This document shows, in pieces, positions 14,769 to 27,200 of a DNA stretch of 64,000 bases. A program made the translations under genes and the position numbers. The stretch is from Setophaga petechia (taxonomy: Eukaryota; Chordata; Aves; Passeriformes; Parulidae): the NCBI GenBank assembly GCA_024362935.1, contig JANCRA010000012.1, positions 5,828,001 through 5,892,000 on the forward strand. Reading direction: 5' to 3'. Within the stretch, counting starts at the first letter, position 1. Every line of letters begins with the position of its first letter. The notes under the pieces are model-generated. The model ran no database searches and had not been told where the DNA came from. It saw only the letters and a program-made list of their open reading frames with translations.

Positions 14769-17112
14769 AAGATTTGAAAGGCATAGAGGTATCTCCAGTT
14801 TTTTGCTGCAGTATTTGAAAAACATACATTACAGTAAAAAATCCCAGCCTAAAATAGAAACCCTTAGTCAGCAATTACTGTGGAGCAATGTAAATCCTGA
14901 TGTATTTACAGATGAAAGAGGGTCACACAACTCAGCCAAAGTAGTTCATTTTCTGAAAATCACAATTCTAGTTGAGTTTGTAATATTAAAAAAAACCCTG
15001 TATATTTACAGTCAGCTTATAGGCAGCTGGGGTACACTTCCTTCTCCAGTAAAATATATACTTTCATATAAATCAAGTTTATAGTTCACATGGTGCTGTA
15101 AATGCGTTAAGTCTGTTCCTTTTAAAAGTGTATTAACAATTTTCAAAAGAGAGAAGCCATTTGTAAAGCACATGCCTCCAAAAACCTCCTGAGGGGAAAT
15201 GACAGGACAGAAGGGCCAGCAGGAGATAACACTTTCATCACTCTCTCTGACACAAGGGATCAGGACAGAATTTTGAGGTCAGTCCATAGGATAAAGGACA
15301 TACTGCATGAGAAAATTAGACAAGAAAACAGCTTACAGGAAAATGCTTGTTAGGGTTTTTTTTTTTTCCCCTCAGTGTAGGTCATGTGAGTTCATACCCT
15401 AAATTCTGCAGTTAATTTCAGGGTTAGACATCTCAAGATCTCAGATGATCCAAATTTTACTGGTATTGAATAAAATCAGAAACATCTCCTTGATATATGG
15501 TTTGGTTCAAGGCTGAGTCATGGTTCACCTAAAAGAAACACTGTTAACCTTTCTCTGAAATTAAGCCAGTTAAGTGCTTCCTATAAAAAATGGAAACTAG
15601 TTTCACACCATAAAACTGCTTTAACCTTCCACTTCAAAGCCAGTAAAAACTCAGTATTTATAGTCACTCAAACTTGTCTGAAAAAAAAGTTGAGACATTC
15701 CTTCACAAATGAAAGAGGCAAACAATGTGAAACAGTCATTCTTAGGAAAAAAATACATATTTGGGAATCTAATTTCACCCACTCAATTGCCAAAAATGGT
15801 GGGAGGGGGGATTTATGTTTTTGTTTTTTTTAAATCAAGACAGGTGTTTTGTTACCAAACCCCAAAGCTTTTCTACCACAATTCATCTTTAACTGTTTCC
15901 ACTTTATTCAGTAGGGTCCTTTCAAGCCTAGGCAATTTACAGGAGTTCTTAATTTAAAAAAATAGCAAAACTCTGAAATTATTCCTCTCCCTTCTCTCCT
16001 ACACTCTGATCATCTATTTGCAGTAAAAACACTGAAAAATAAAAGAACAGCTTGAAAAGCCTATGTCCCTAATACACTGGAAAATATGCAGTCTAATTCA
16101 CAAGACACTAAGCTTTTCTTTGTAGACATAAAAGCAGTAGCAATTCCAAACTACATTTCTCAAACAGCAGGTATCAAAGAAGAAAGGAAAATATTGTTGT
16201 GCAACTGCCAGAGAACAAATAACCCCACTAATTCTTCTGTTCATACCTTTTCCTAAACCCACTAAGTGAAAACCATTCCACATTTCAAGTGGTTTTATAA
16301 GTACATATAGGTAGACAAAATGCAGATCATAAAATGAGAGTTGATTAATTAAATATTAATTCACATAACTAAACCAACCACTGAGTTCAGTTCTGAGAAA
16401 AAAAAGAAAAAAAAAGAACATGGTTTTCTAATTTAATTAGGAAAGCCTGGAATATTATAAGATGGAAGTCCTAAAAAAGTGATCTAATAATACCATCATA
16501 TACTACTCTTGATCAGGTCTTCAGACATGTAGACAACAATTTTAGTTTGGAAATCTAAACCCCAAATGCTAGTTTAAATCCATATCATATCTTAAATTTT
16601 GCTTTTTTTCCTAGTTCTTTTTTATGTGCAAAAAAACCCATTACTGCAAATTTGGTTACTGAATTCTTTTTATTGTACCTCTGAATTAGAAGCTCAAAAA
16701 ATTCTGAAACACCAATTCTGGATGCATTGTTAAAACAATAAAAGCTTAAAATATAACATAGGAAGAACTGAATGCCTTTCTGATGACGGGTTTAACAGAA
16801 GTGAGATGAGAACAATGAAATGGAAAGCCAAGTAGGTATGAGCTAAAAATAATTCATATGAAAAATTTGGGAATTTACTGGTTGAAAATGACAGAGGAGA
16901 AAAAACCCCATGAACTGATGACAGATTCATGGTACACCATCACCCTTATGCGGCTGTGAAAGGACAGCTGCTACCCTGACAAATGGGAATGGGAGAGGCA
17001 ATGCTAAAAAAAGGAGCTAAGTATTAGTATTAGCGTTCAACACCACTGCAAGACAGCTACAGGTAAGATCATACTTTTTCAAGTCACTGTTTGTGGGGAA
17101 AAAAGTGACAGA

Positions 17113-17150
17113 ATAGACAGAATATAATGTATATAGACAGAATATAATGT
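17113..17150. repeat. Imperfect 20-bp tandem duplication
   Basis: The 18-base motif ATAGACAGAATATAATGT occurs at 17113 and again at 17133, separated by two bases. Confidence 0.8.
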
Positions 17151-18962
17151 AGTTGACTGTTAAGGTCTACAAAGTTTTGGTGCTCAACTTGAAAAATTTA
17201 ATTAGATGAATAAATGGTGGGAAAGGGCAAAAGAGAGAGCAAAAGGGCTTGAGCAACAGAACAGTTGCAGAGCTGATCAAAAGAGAGATGGGACCTACAG
17301 TGTTTAAGACTACTAACTTTTCATTTGTAAGGAAACACCATACTTATAGTTAGGGCTGATGAAGCCTTTTGCCAACAAATGCTTCAGTGTGCAAGTTCAG
17401 AGTTTAATGACCATAGGGAGCAATTGTCTTTGTCTAGCCAGCAGTCTAGAATTAGTCTCCATCTTCCACCCCTTTCTACAAACCTTTGAAAAACTAAACT
17501 CATTAAAACTAATGACATATACTAATAAATACCTAATAATGACATTCAAGTCCCTTCCATACAGTATTTATGACACATTTTTAAGTTTCTTGTTCCCAGT
17601 ATATGTACACTGAATACCTCAGAACATAAAAGCACACTTCAAACATGTTAACTCAAGTTTCATCACAGAAAAGTAAAGATATATAAATAAGAATGTTTTT
17701 GCCTGTAAAATATGTGTAAAATATGGAAAGCATGCATCCTAACTATAAATAAACCTTTCATCACTTTCTCTTTTCTTTCACTAAAGATTCAATACCTTGT
17801 CATGCAAGGAAGACCTTTTACAAGTAAAGCACATCTGCTCTGCTGCTAGCAGTCACTCTTGCAGCTAAACTGAAATTTGGTCGAACTACCATCCACAAAT
17901 GTGCATTTAAGCCTGTCAAGCCTCAAAACTGTACACAAACTTGAAGGACAGCTGGACTGTGATACAAGCAAAACACAAAGTAAAGCCTTGGCAGAGAGGG
18001 ATGACCAGCAAAGCTTCACTGTATATTGCACATTCACTGCACACAGATACGCACCGAGATACTTGCAGAATTTAAGAAGAGTACACACTGTTCAAGCTGA
18101 ATTAATTTCTAACAGTTCTGGTTACTCATTTACCTGCAGCATAGCACAGTGCTATCAAAGGTCCTTTGAGAAATCATAATTGTAGACTATGTAAATTATG
18201 TCACAGAAGGACAATGTGGGTCTCATTGACATTGCAGCCTGTCTTTTGCATATAGTAATACAAAGGGCACTTTGTATTACTGCAGTTTTAATGAATCAAT
18301 ATGTTTATATATGACTTAAGCATACAATATCTGAAATAAAAGCTACTCTATCACAATCACAACTACAGTCAAGTATTACTTTACTTGAGGTGCTACAAGT
18401 CCTATTGTTGTAACATCACAATAAGCAATATAAAGAGAGGAAAAAACAATTCAACCATGCATATTTTGTGTCTAATTTCTACAACTTAAGATTCCAATGT
18501 AAAACTACGTGTTTGTGCTACTTTTAAATGTGTCCTTCTATGTGATACTAAAATGATTCCTAAATTCTGTGTCATGGCAACACAGTCCATTCATTGTAGA
18601 TGTAACTATGCTGTCCCATATTCAAGGTTATTCATTTTCTGAAGCATTGGGTTCAATAAAGGAAAATGGAAAGGTGATAAAATACTAGTTTAAAAGTATC
18701 CTGCAGTGGATCCTGCATCCCAAAATGCTTCACAAAGTCACATCCACAGCAGACAACTTCATACCTTTCTACAACTTTCAGGTACTATTAAAACACAGCA
18801 AACCTTTCATTTTAACACAGTTTAGAGAAGGAGGACCTAACTGATAACATCAGTTAGATAACATTAAAGGAAGCCCAATACAGTTCAATTCAGTATTAAC
18901 CCTCCATTCTTGCATTCCTTTTCTATTGTTCTGAAGAAGTGACATCTTCAGAAGCACAGATC

Positions 18963-19175
18963 CTACTTCCCCAAAGAACTGACATGGTCCAGCAATGTAT
19001 CAATCACGCCAAGCACAGGGCTCAATTTATCTCCAAGTGCCAGTCCACACTGAGCTCGTTCAGGGCCCATTACCCCATCCACAGAGTAATGTGCATGGCC
19101 TTCAAAAGACAAGTATATATCTGCCACATAATATGCAAAAGTCAGTGTGTCAATGAATGCTGGTAGGCTCCTGAT
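18963..19175 (-). other. Coding-looking segment of unknown family
   Basis: On the minus strand a stop-free stretch of about 70 codons ends in TAG at 18963-18965. Its composition looks protein-like, with stretches such as FIDTLTFAYYVADIYLSF and ALGDKLSPVLGVIDTLLD. A TGA lies in frame shortly upstream, so it would need an upstream splice acceptor, and I see no strong one. I do not recognise the family. It could be an exon, a pseudogene fragment, a piece of a mobile element, or chance. Confidence 0.2.
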
Positions 19176-19249
19176 GCATTTACAGCACACACAAGGGACT
19201 TTCTCAGTGGATCAGCCACAAAAGCAGATCCAACATCAGGGCCCTGAAG

Positions 19250-19565
19250 GTTCCAATATGTTCCTGCTTGGCACACCCTGTCCACATCCTAGGACCTCAT
19301 TCCAGCCCACAGGGGCATCACAGCAATGCCACAGCATGACTGGTCTCCAGCCCCCTCCAGCCCTTCACTGCCCAGCCATGGGCCAGCCTGGCCTCTCCCT
19401 GTTCCCAGGGAGGGGATGGGTACCCAGGACCAGGGCTGTCCCTGTGCCCCTGGCTGCCTCGCTCTAGGCCATGTTGGGAAGGGTCCTGGCTGCCAGGTCT
19501 CCCAGGGGGCCCCAACACCCTCTGCACTCCATTCCCAGAGATCTGCCAGCCTAGCAGCACCCTGA
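19250..19565. other. GC-rich patch of unknown origin
   Basis: About 300 bases rich in CAGCC, CCAGG and CCCTG words inside AT-rich intron, with little CpG. It resembles an eroded LTR or other repeat body but matches no family I can name. Confidence 0.4.
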
Positions 19566-19930
19566 CACAAAAATAAAGAACATGGACCTTAGCCGTATAT
19601 ACATGGACCTAAGTATATGCAAGGAATATTTCCTCATAGACTTTGCCCCCTAAAATGAAATTTAGTTATCATCTCTATCATAAAGAAACAAGCTACTTAT
19701 TTGCCAAGACATTAGAAAACAGAAACACAAAGTGAGGCTGCACAGAGCAGCAATTAGTGATGGATGATTTTCAAAAATATTCAAGATTGTCAACAGTAGC
19801 AACTGCATGTCCTAAATACTCCCAAGTACCAAATGCTTCCATAAAAACGGATTTCAAACATGAATTTTTATATCCCATTGGACAAGGATTTGCTAGTGAC
19901 CTCCTTCAAAACTTTGAGGAGAGCAAGATT

Positions 19931-20001
19931 TGCTGCTTTGAATACCTTCAATAATTTGTGGCTTTGAGTACCTTCAAAGTGCTGCTTTGAATACCTTCAA
20001 T
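19931..20001. repeat. Three degenerate copies of a 22-bp unit
   Basis: The unit TGCTGCTTTGAATACCTTCA plus two bases recurs at 19931, 19957 (diverged) and 19980, with short spacers. Confidence 0.8.
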
Positions 20002-20821
20002 ACCTCAAATAAAGAGGAACTAATGCATTTTTAAAACAAGGAAAAAGTCAGTAAAACTCCCCCTTATACATTTTCCTTTCCATAGGAAGCAAAACATCAG
20101 CACAAAAACATTAGTCACAATATCAAATGAATTATTATGAACTGTGCTCACAAGACATGTTGCAAGTCCTGGACAACCACAGGGGTGGTCAGAGCTTCAT
20201 GGATGCTACTCTTAAACAGTAAATGCACAGACTCATAATTAAAAACCCTGGAATATCTTTAAATAGCAAATTAAATTGGCAACCTCTAAAACCACTAGTG
20301 GTCTGCTGACCTGGGATGTTTTGGGAAAGCAGAGGATGAGTACCCAGGGCAGTACAAGGAGCCACTTTGATGCTGCAGTGATGAGGGCCTCCCAGATGTA
20401 AAATTTTGAGGATGGGAGCAGAAACACCAAGCCAGTTACTGGTTACTGAAGGAATGTTAGCTTTGCGAGTTCAGTAGAAACAGCATAACAAGGAAAAACA
20501 GGAAACATGCATCTCAGACATGTAAAACACCCTTGTACAAGTGCAAAAAATAAAATAAAGAGCCACAGAGAAAACAGCTGCTGCTTGTTCACGGGCAGAG
20601 GCCAAGGAATAATGGGATTGTCCAAGTGCCTTCTCAGCTAGGGATGCCACACCTCACCACTGGGGTCTCAGCAAGCCTTCCTCCTCCCCAGCAGTGACTG
20701 AACGCTGCTTTTTGATTTGCTATTCACTACATTCCGCAACGTCAACCCAGCAATCATACACAAAGTACTATCTTTACAATTTAACTGGGTTAAGTATGTT
20801 AGGATTTCAAAGAGCTCTTTA

Positions 20822-20837
20822 TGTGTGTGTGTGTGTG
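20822..20837. repeat. (TG)8 microsatellite
   Basis: Eight TG dinucleotides in a row. Confidence 0.85.
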
Positions 20838-21770
20838 CTTTCTGCTCCAGCCTTCCCACATGACAAAATGATTGATACCACAGCAACCACTCAAGAGTAA
20901 ATGCAGACATAACAGATGAGTGCAGCATGAAAATCTGGGAAAGCTGTAGAATCTCCATCATGAGAGGTCTGAAAGCAAAATAATGGCCCAGGTGTACTCC
21001 GATCTTCTGTATGCTTTGTAACTTATTTTTTATGATTTTATCGGAAAGAATAAATGCTAATTTAAAAAAATACATACTAAAAATTTATAATGGGAAAGAA
21101 GACTTTGCAATAGAACTGCAGCTGAAAAATGGTAATGGTGGTATACATTAGTGCTATCTAATCATAAGTTCTTCCTGTTATTACACTTAACATATGTAAA
21201 AATGAGATCTATTTTTAAATCTAACACACCATTGGAAGAATTACCCAAGCTATAAAACTCAACTGTATCAGACATCAGCAAAAACTTCACCTTAAAAAGT
21301 TACATAGCTCAGACCTCCCACAAGTCAAAAGGTCATTGGCAATCATCAGTAGGGATTGGCCCAACACAGCATTACTTAAAGACATTAGACAATGGTTGGG
21401 TAAAAACAATATTTCATACATAATTCCTAATCAGTTTTAAATATACAAGCAACACTGAAAATAAAAACTGGCTGTTTGCTGAGAGCTGAGATATGCAGTA
21501 AATTAATAAGTAAAAAAAATTGACAGTACATATAGCTGCATAAAAGTTATTTGCTCAGTTTGGCTGCACGTGGAGTTAGAAAGGCAACAGAACAGCCCAT
21601 GGCACTTAGAACTACAGTTTACATACCCACAGTGCATAGTATTAAAACCGGCCTTTGAAAACAGCAAAAATGAATCCCATTGTTAAACTCTATCTTTCCA
21701 TCTGTTGAATATAAAAATATTCTTGGAAAGTTTGTTCTAGACAAAGAAGTTAACCATTTTAATAGAATTA

Positions 21771-22040
21771 TGTTGTCATCTTATTCCAAAAGTTCCATAC
21801 CTTCTCGGTGATTTCTCATGGGCAGCTCCTTGCAGCACTGCCTCCTCCACGGCACAACCAACAAACCCCAACTCTCCTCACCCAGCTACCCCACTCTTTG
21901 TAGCACTTGTCTCCTTATTGGACACAGCTGTGGCCCATTAAGGGCAGGCCCGTTCCTAATCTTTGGTGATTAGCACAGCTGCAACTCCTCAGGTGTGAGA
22001 TTACCTTCTGCACTATTCTCTTACATTCTATCCCTCCACA
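21771..22040 (-). mobile_element. Solo LTR, ERVK-like, with target-site duplication
   Basis: A 270-bp block starts TGTTGTCATC and ends CCCTCCACA, so it has the TG...CA ends of an LTR. It is flanked by a perfect 6-bp direct repeat, GAATTA at 21765-21770 and 22041-22046. Six-base duplications are typical of ERVK-class integrases. A second copy in the opposite orientation lies at 58720-59008. There is no internal region, so it is a solo LTR. Which strand is sense is not certain; minus was chosen so that both copies are described alike. Confidence 0.85.
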
Positions 22041-22419
22041 GAATTAAAAAGAATTTATGGGGACAGAATATAGTGCCCAGCGTGTTTAAAAATCATCAAT
22101 ATTAACTGCACAGTTACTGAGCAACAGAGATGCAAAAAAAATCTTATACTGAAAGCACCTATATATTCCACTTTTTTTTTTAGGGAGAAAGATTCAAAAC
22201 AACAATTATCTTTGAAACAACATAATTAGAAAGCTGATTGGAAAAGACTCCGTTTGCATAACTTACTAATGTCTGTGTATTTTTTTTATGTTTTGCACAA
22301 ATTTATGGCCAAATACACAGAATTATGCTCTTATTCACAAAACTAGAGAAACATGTCACGCAAGTTAAGAGTTTCCTCAGTCTAATGCATCAGATTCAGA
22401 AAATTTTTGCAACCTACGT

Positions 22420-22433
22420 GTTACCATGGCAAC
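22420..22433. promoter_or_regulatory. X-box (RFX factor binding motif)
   Basis: GTTACCATGGCAAC fits the RFX consensus of two half-sites (GTNRCC and RGYAAC) with a 2-base spacer. It lies in a repeat-free stretch (about 22210-22640) inside presumed TAFA5 intron 1. The motif is seen directly; enhancer function, for example in ciliated or neural cells, is inferred. Confidence 0.5.
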
Positions 22434-22829
22434 TTTTTTGTTTCCTCAAAATGTAAATTAACTTTGAGGCTTCATTACAAACTCTTTATTTCCTTTGTGT
22501 TTGTATGTAATTTCTTCTCATATATGGAATCAGAATAGCTTTTTACTTTAAATGGCTACATTTTATACTAAAAAATGAAGTTACAGTGAGTACAAGTTGG
22601 GATTAAATCAGTTTGTAAGCACATCTCTGCTGAACCTTGACTTTTAAACCATAACAATAAATAAGTGCAGGAGAAAGCAATCAAACAAATGAATTTTATG
22701 GCAAAGGTTTCTCTCTTTGACTTTTACAATTATAAACATCTAGAAAATGAAAATATGCTGCAAATTTTAATCCTTTTCTTGCTCTTTTTACTGCTAATTC
22801 CATTGAAAACTCATTTTACTGGGTATTTA

Positions 22830-22877
22830 TTCATTTTTGGTAACAAAAAATTTTATTCACTTTTTGGTAACAAAAAG
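22830..22877. repeat. Short tandem duplication
   Basis: The words TTTTTGGTAACAAAAA recur with a 26-base period. Confidence 0.7.
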
Positions 22878-23455
22878 AAAGTATGACTGCTCTGTTTTTT
22901 AATGAAGAAAATTGTGTTTTGATATGCCTCTCTGGTTCTGGACAGGCTTACTGAATTCAAGAACCTGCCGGCCTTAAAATGCACAGGTATCTGCAGTTCC
23001 TGTTACAGTGAGCATTACAGGAATTCTGTAAACCCAGAGATAGATCTGACATCTTCATCACCATGTCAGAGAGTCATAGCATCAGAATGAATCTGAAAGA
23101 AAAGCTACTCCTTTTAATTTGACTCCCATGTCTTGTCTGTTGAAAAAAAGAAAATAGCAAATCTCAACTTGTCAACTGACAAAAATTTTCAATCTACTCA
23201 TTAAAACACCTGCAATAAATAGAGACTTTCAATTCCTTTTACACCATTACTAAACATACATAATTTGTATTAACTGAGCTTAATCTTAAAAATTCTTATA
23301 AATCTAATGCATTTAGCTTTTATCATAATGGAGCTCAGAAAAGTGAGGAAGAAAACTTTAAAACATGACAATACTATAAAAATACTATACACATGAAAAC
23401 GTAGGAGGCTAACAACATATAAAGCTTGGTCTCCCCACCATGGGTATCTAAGCAA

Positions 23456-23620
23456 CCCGGTCTAGTAAAAGGTGTCCCTGCCCATAGAAGGGGATTGAAA
23501 TAGATCATCTTTATACCTATTTGGAATATATAGATACATCTATTTATAGATAAATCTATATCGATTTATTGAAATACATCATCCCTTCCCATCCAAAGCA
23601 CTTTATGATTCTGTGATCTG
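23456..23620 (+). mobile_element. CR1 LINE 3' end, interrupted
   Basis: AAAGGTGTCCCTGCCCATAG and the following GATCATCTTT match the 3' end of avian CR1, and CCCTTCC...ATGATTCTGTGAT completes the tail. About 60 bases of AT-rich TATAGAT-type sequence (near 23516-23578) lie between the halves and are not part of the CR1 pattern. The 5' end is truncated, as is usual for CR1. Confidence 0.75.
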
Positions 23621-26242
23621 TGCTGTCTTCCTCAGGGAACAGTTGCCCAGAAGTTTGCAACCAAGTAATCTAGTGAAACATAACCATCTAGCAAAGACAA
23701 ATGACTTATAAAAAGGGCACAAAGCCCATCTTCATCCTAGTTCTCTGTCACATTAGGAAAAAAAAAAAAACAACAGACTATTTTCCAACAAAATTAAATC
23801 AGGATACTGGTAATTCATTAGCTAGTACAAAAAACTCTAATGCCCAGTGAACTAGATTATGCAGCCAGCCCTATTCTAAGCTAAAAATCAGACTGTAACA
23901 ATTTTATAATGGGTGAAGGGACAGTCAAGGCTATACTTGTAGTTATATAAGCATACAGGCAGAGGGAACATGGAATTTATTTCTAAGAGAGCCTAGAAAC
24001 TAAGGGAAAAAAACCCCCACAGTATTCAGAATCATGAGATCCCTTGACCATCTCCTTTTTTGTCCATGTTCCCATGGGTGCATGCAGGAGGAAGCTGCAT
24101 TCTCTTTGGAGAGCATGCAAGAGAGAAACTAAAAGTAGACAAGAACTATTAAAGAAATTCAGCATCTACATGATGAAAATGCCTGTGAAGAGACACTGAG
24201 GAGAAATGATATTTCATAACTTCTGTTATTTTAACTACTTGCTCATGTATAATTTAAGAATCTTTTTCTTGCACTTCTTCTGCGAACAGCGAGCGTCTCC
24301 AGACTCGTTAAGTGACTGCAAGGATACGGTTCTGGCTCCAGATAAGGCCTAAGTGCATAATTAAGTAGAAGCACATACTACTAACACTAATGATTCACTG
24401 CATTGGAGTATGATGTTGCACAACAGCCATAATTTTTAGGGTCTGTGGAATAAGGAAAATAGCCTCACTTTACCATCAGAAAACAGTGTCATCAGGAGCT
24501 GCAGTGCCCAGCTACGGGACAAGGAACTGTGGTGTGGAGCAGAACCTTCCCAGTTAAATACATGCTTCAATCAGTTGTTTTGAAAGAGTTTCAGCATGCA
24601 TGATCTTCCTCACACACCTTACAGATGGAAAGGACACTACCCCAGGTCAGTAAACCAAGGCAAAAATATACCAAAGTAAAATCTTAGTGCTGTACAGGAG
24701 CATAAAGGAAAACAGCAAGAAGTTCAACATCAATTTCAATGGAGACAAGTTTTCATTCCTAACATCAAACAATCATATTGTTCCCTTCAACTTTCGTATC
24801 TTACAGATCTACTTTCTTAAGGCTGTTACCAAAGTTTAAGTTTGGTTAAGTGAAAAGTCATGTGTGGTCTGCAAAATGCTTTTAGAAACAGAAAAGTGAA
24901 ACAAAAAGGAGAAACTGCTACTAATTAAGCATAACACCTTTTTTTAAAAATACATAACAATACAAGGGATGCCTATATATCAAAATAAAATGGGTATTTG
25001 TCTATTTATGAATTAACCAGAAGTTATAATAAATGTGTTGGGCCTTGACATGAAATTAGTAGGTGGACATGGCCACAAAAATGGTCAATCCATGTTTTAT
25101 TGTACAGTCTCTAACTGCAGGTAATGGGAGTTCTTGGGTCTTCAGCCCACCTGAAAATCATGTCACTATTGGCTAAATAACAGGTAAAATACACATTTCA
25201 TGTTTTAACAGTCTTTAGGGACGACACAAAACTTCTTAGTATAATAAAATACAAGAAGTTTTACTAAAATGTTGATCAAAATAATGGAAAGTTGAAAAGA
25301 GTCAACAAAATGAGGCTGTTACTATATTCTACCAAAGAAAATAACACACAGCAAAGTGATTTTTATCTTTAAAGGCTTGCATCTAAAACTCATCAGCATC
25401 CATTATAATTCTATAAAATAAGATAAGGCAGCATCTGGTACAATCTATATAGTTTTATAGCCAAGTACACAAAAATGCTTAAAACAGTTACAAGATCTTT
25501 TCACAATAAATGAAGCTGAGGCCTCTTTACTTCCTCTACCAGCATGCATTATAAAAACAAAGGCAAAAGCTAGAACAAAAGAGGAATAAAAAAGAACATT
25601 CATTTCTCTTAATGACTAAATAATACTTTTAAAGGATTAACAGATAATGGGACCTGCTGATGCACAGGAAGAAAAAGCATCTTCACAACCATTTTAGTTT
25701 AATCTCAATTAGTTCATAGCCATAAGCAAGGTGATACTCAACCATTGACCATTTCAAACAACTGTTTGATTCTCTTGAGGCTAAATCTATTCCCAGATTC
25801 ACAATGCACATCTCCAAAACATGTGCAAGTCTGAGTAATGGAGCAGAGGTTTGGTTTTTATTCTTCTTTAAAGACATAAATTTGTATTAAAAGAATAATG
25901 CAGAAAAAAAAAATGAAATTTAATACAATAAAGAAAGTAGCAAATTTCGAAAGATATAACTTCATTGTCAGGATTAATTAGCAGTCAACACAAAACCACA
26001 TAAAATGCAAGTGTTTTTTCAAAAGCTAGTGTAGAGGGACAAAAAATTTTAATTTGTCATATAGTAACTTCAAAAAAACTTTATTTCTTGTCTTTTAAGA
26101 AACATTAGCACTGCTCAAGAAAGCAAGAACTTGTATCTAAGTCCTCTACATCTCTAAGTAGAAAAACTCGGTAGTGCATAACTGTTCCACAGACACAAAA
26201 TAATTCCACACAAAGCTTGCTCCAAGCACAAGCTGTGGACCA

Positions 26243-27200
26243 TGAATATATTTGGTTGGCATGGCAATGTTTGGGGAGAGATGGGGGATTTTAGCGATGT
26301 CTTCTGTGAGAAGCTGCTGGAAGCTTCCTCTGTGTCCAAGGGTGCCAATGCCAAGCAGCTCCAAGATGGACACACCAGTGGCCAGAACTGAGTCCATCAG
26401 TGATAGTGATAGCACCTCTGTGAGTATACATTTAAGAGGAGGGGTGGATCTGTGCAACACCAGCAGCATTCCAAAAAGAGGAATGATAATATGGGACAGA
26501 AACAGACAGCCCAGCTGACACTGACACCAAGGCCAGTGAAGAAGGGGAGAAGGTGATCCAGATGTCAAAGCAGAGATTCCTGTGAAGACCATGCTGAGGC
26601 AGCTGCCCCCCAGCAGTCCATGGAGATCCACAGTAGAGCACAGATCCCCCTGCAGCCTCTGAAGGACTCTTCCATGCTCAAACAGAAGGATAGATGGATG
26701 CCCAAGGCATGCTGTGGCCTCACAGGAAGCCTACAATGGAGCAGGCTCCTGGCAGGACCTGTGGATCCAGGGAGAAAGGAGCCCAAATGCAGCAGTCTGC
26801 CCCTGATTGACTAACCCCATGGAAGGAGCCATGCTGGAGAGCTTTGTGGAGGAGTGTTCTCCATAGGAGGGACCACATGCTAGAGACAAGGAAGAGTATG
26901 AAGAAGAAGGAGCAACAGAGACAATGTTTGATGAACTGACGGCAACCCATCCCCCTGCACCACTCAGGGGAAAAGGCAGAAAAATTGGGAGTAAAGTGAA
27001 GATCAGGAAGAAGAGAGTCAGGGGGTGAAAGTCTTTTAAGATTTGGGTTTGTTTCTTGTGACTCCACTCTGATTTTCACTGGCTATAAATTAAATTAATT
27101 CTTCCCTGAATCATTTCTTTATTAAGAAGAATTTGTCTGTGATGGTAATTAGTGAGTGATCTCTCCCCGTCCTTATATCAACCCAGAAGCATTTCTGTCA
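26243..27200 (+). mobile_element. Avian endogenous retrovirus LTR, 3' truncated
   Basis: This is the same family as 7963-8985 in opposite orientation. It shares GAGAAGCTGCTGGAAGCTTCC, GGAGCAGGCTCCTGGCAGGACCTGTGGA-type modules, and the AGATTTGGGTTT...TAAATTAAATTAAT region. The sense strand is plus here. The last roughly 100 bases seen in the other copy, up to its CCACCACA-type end, are missing after about 27200. No internal retroviral sequence adjoins it. Open frames on both strands inside it are repeat artefacts. Confidence 0.75.

Larger units (their letters stand above)
8986..21764. other. Intronic sequence, no gene recognised
   Basis: Mostly AT-rich single-copy-looking DNA. It holds a 16-base A run at 9638-9653 and the small tandem duplications listed separately. 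Local GC-rich patches occur at 13380-13580 and 19250-19565. One conserved-looking stretch (14080-14620) and one coding-looking minus-strand stretch (18963-19175) are listed separately. Confidence 0.55.
22047..26242. other. Intronic sequence with one CR1 fragment, no gene recognised
   Basis: AT-rich. It contains the X-box motif at 22420, a 26-bp-period duplication at 22830-22877, the interrupted CR1 at 23456, and a small CpG-containing conserved-looking stretch at 24210-24470. Confidence 0.55.

Noticed and set aside
26146..27079. Several open frames of 60-161 codons on both strands
   Set aside because: Almost entirely within the LTR at 26243-27200.
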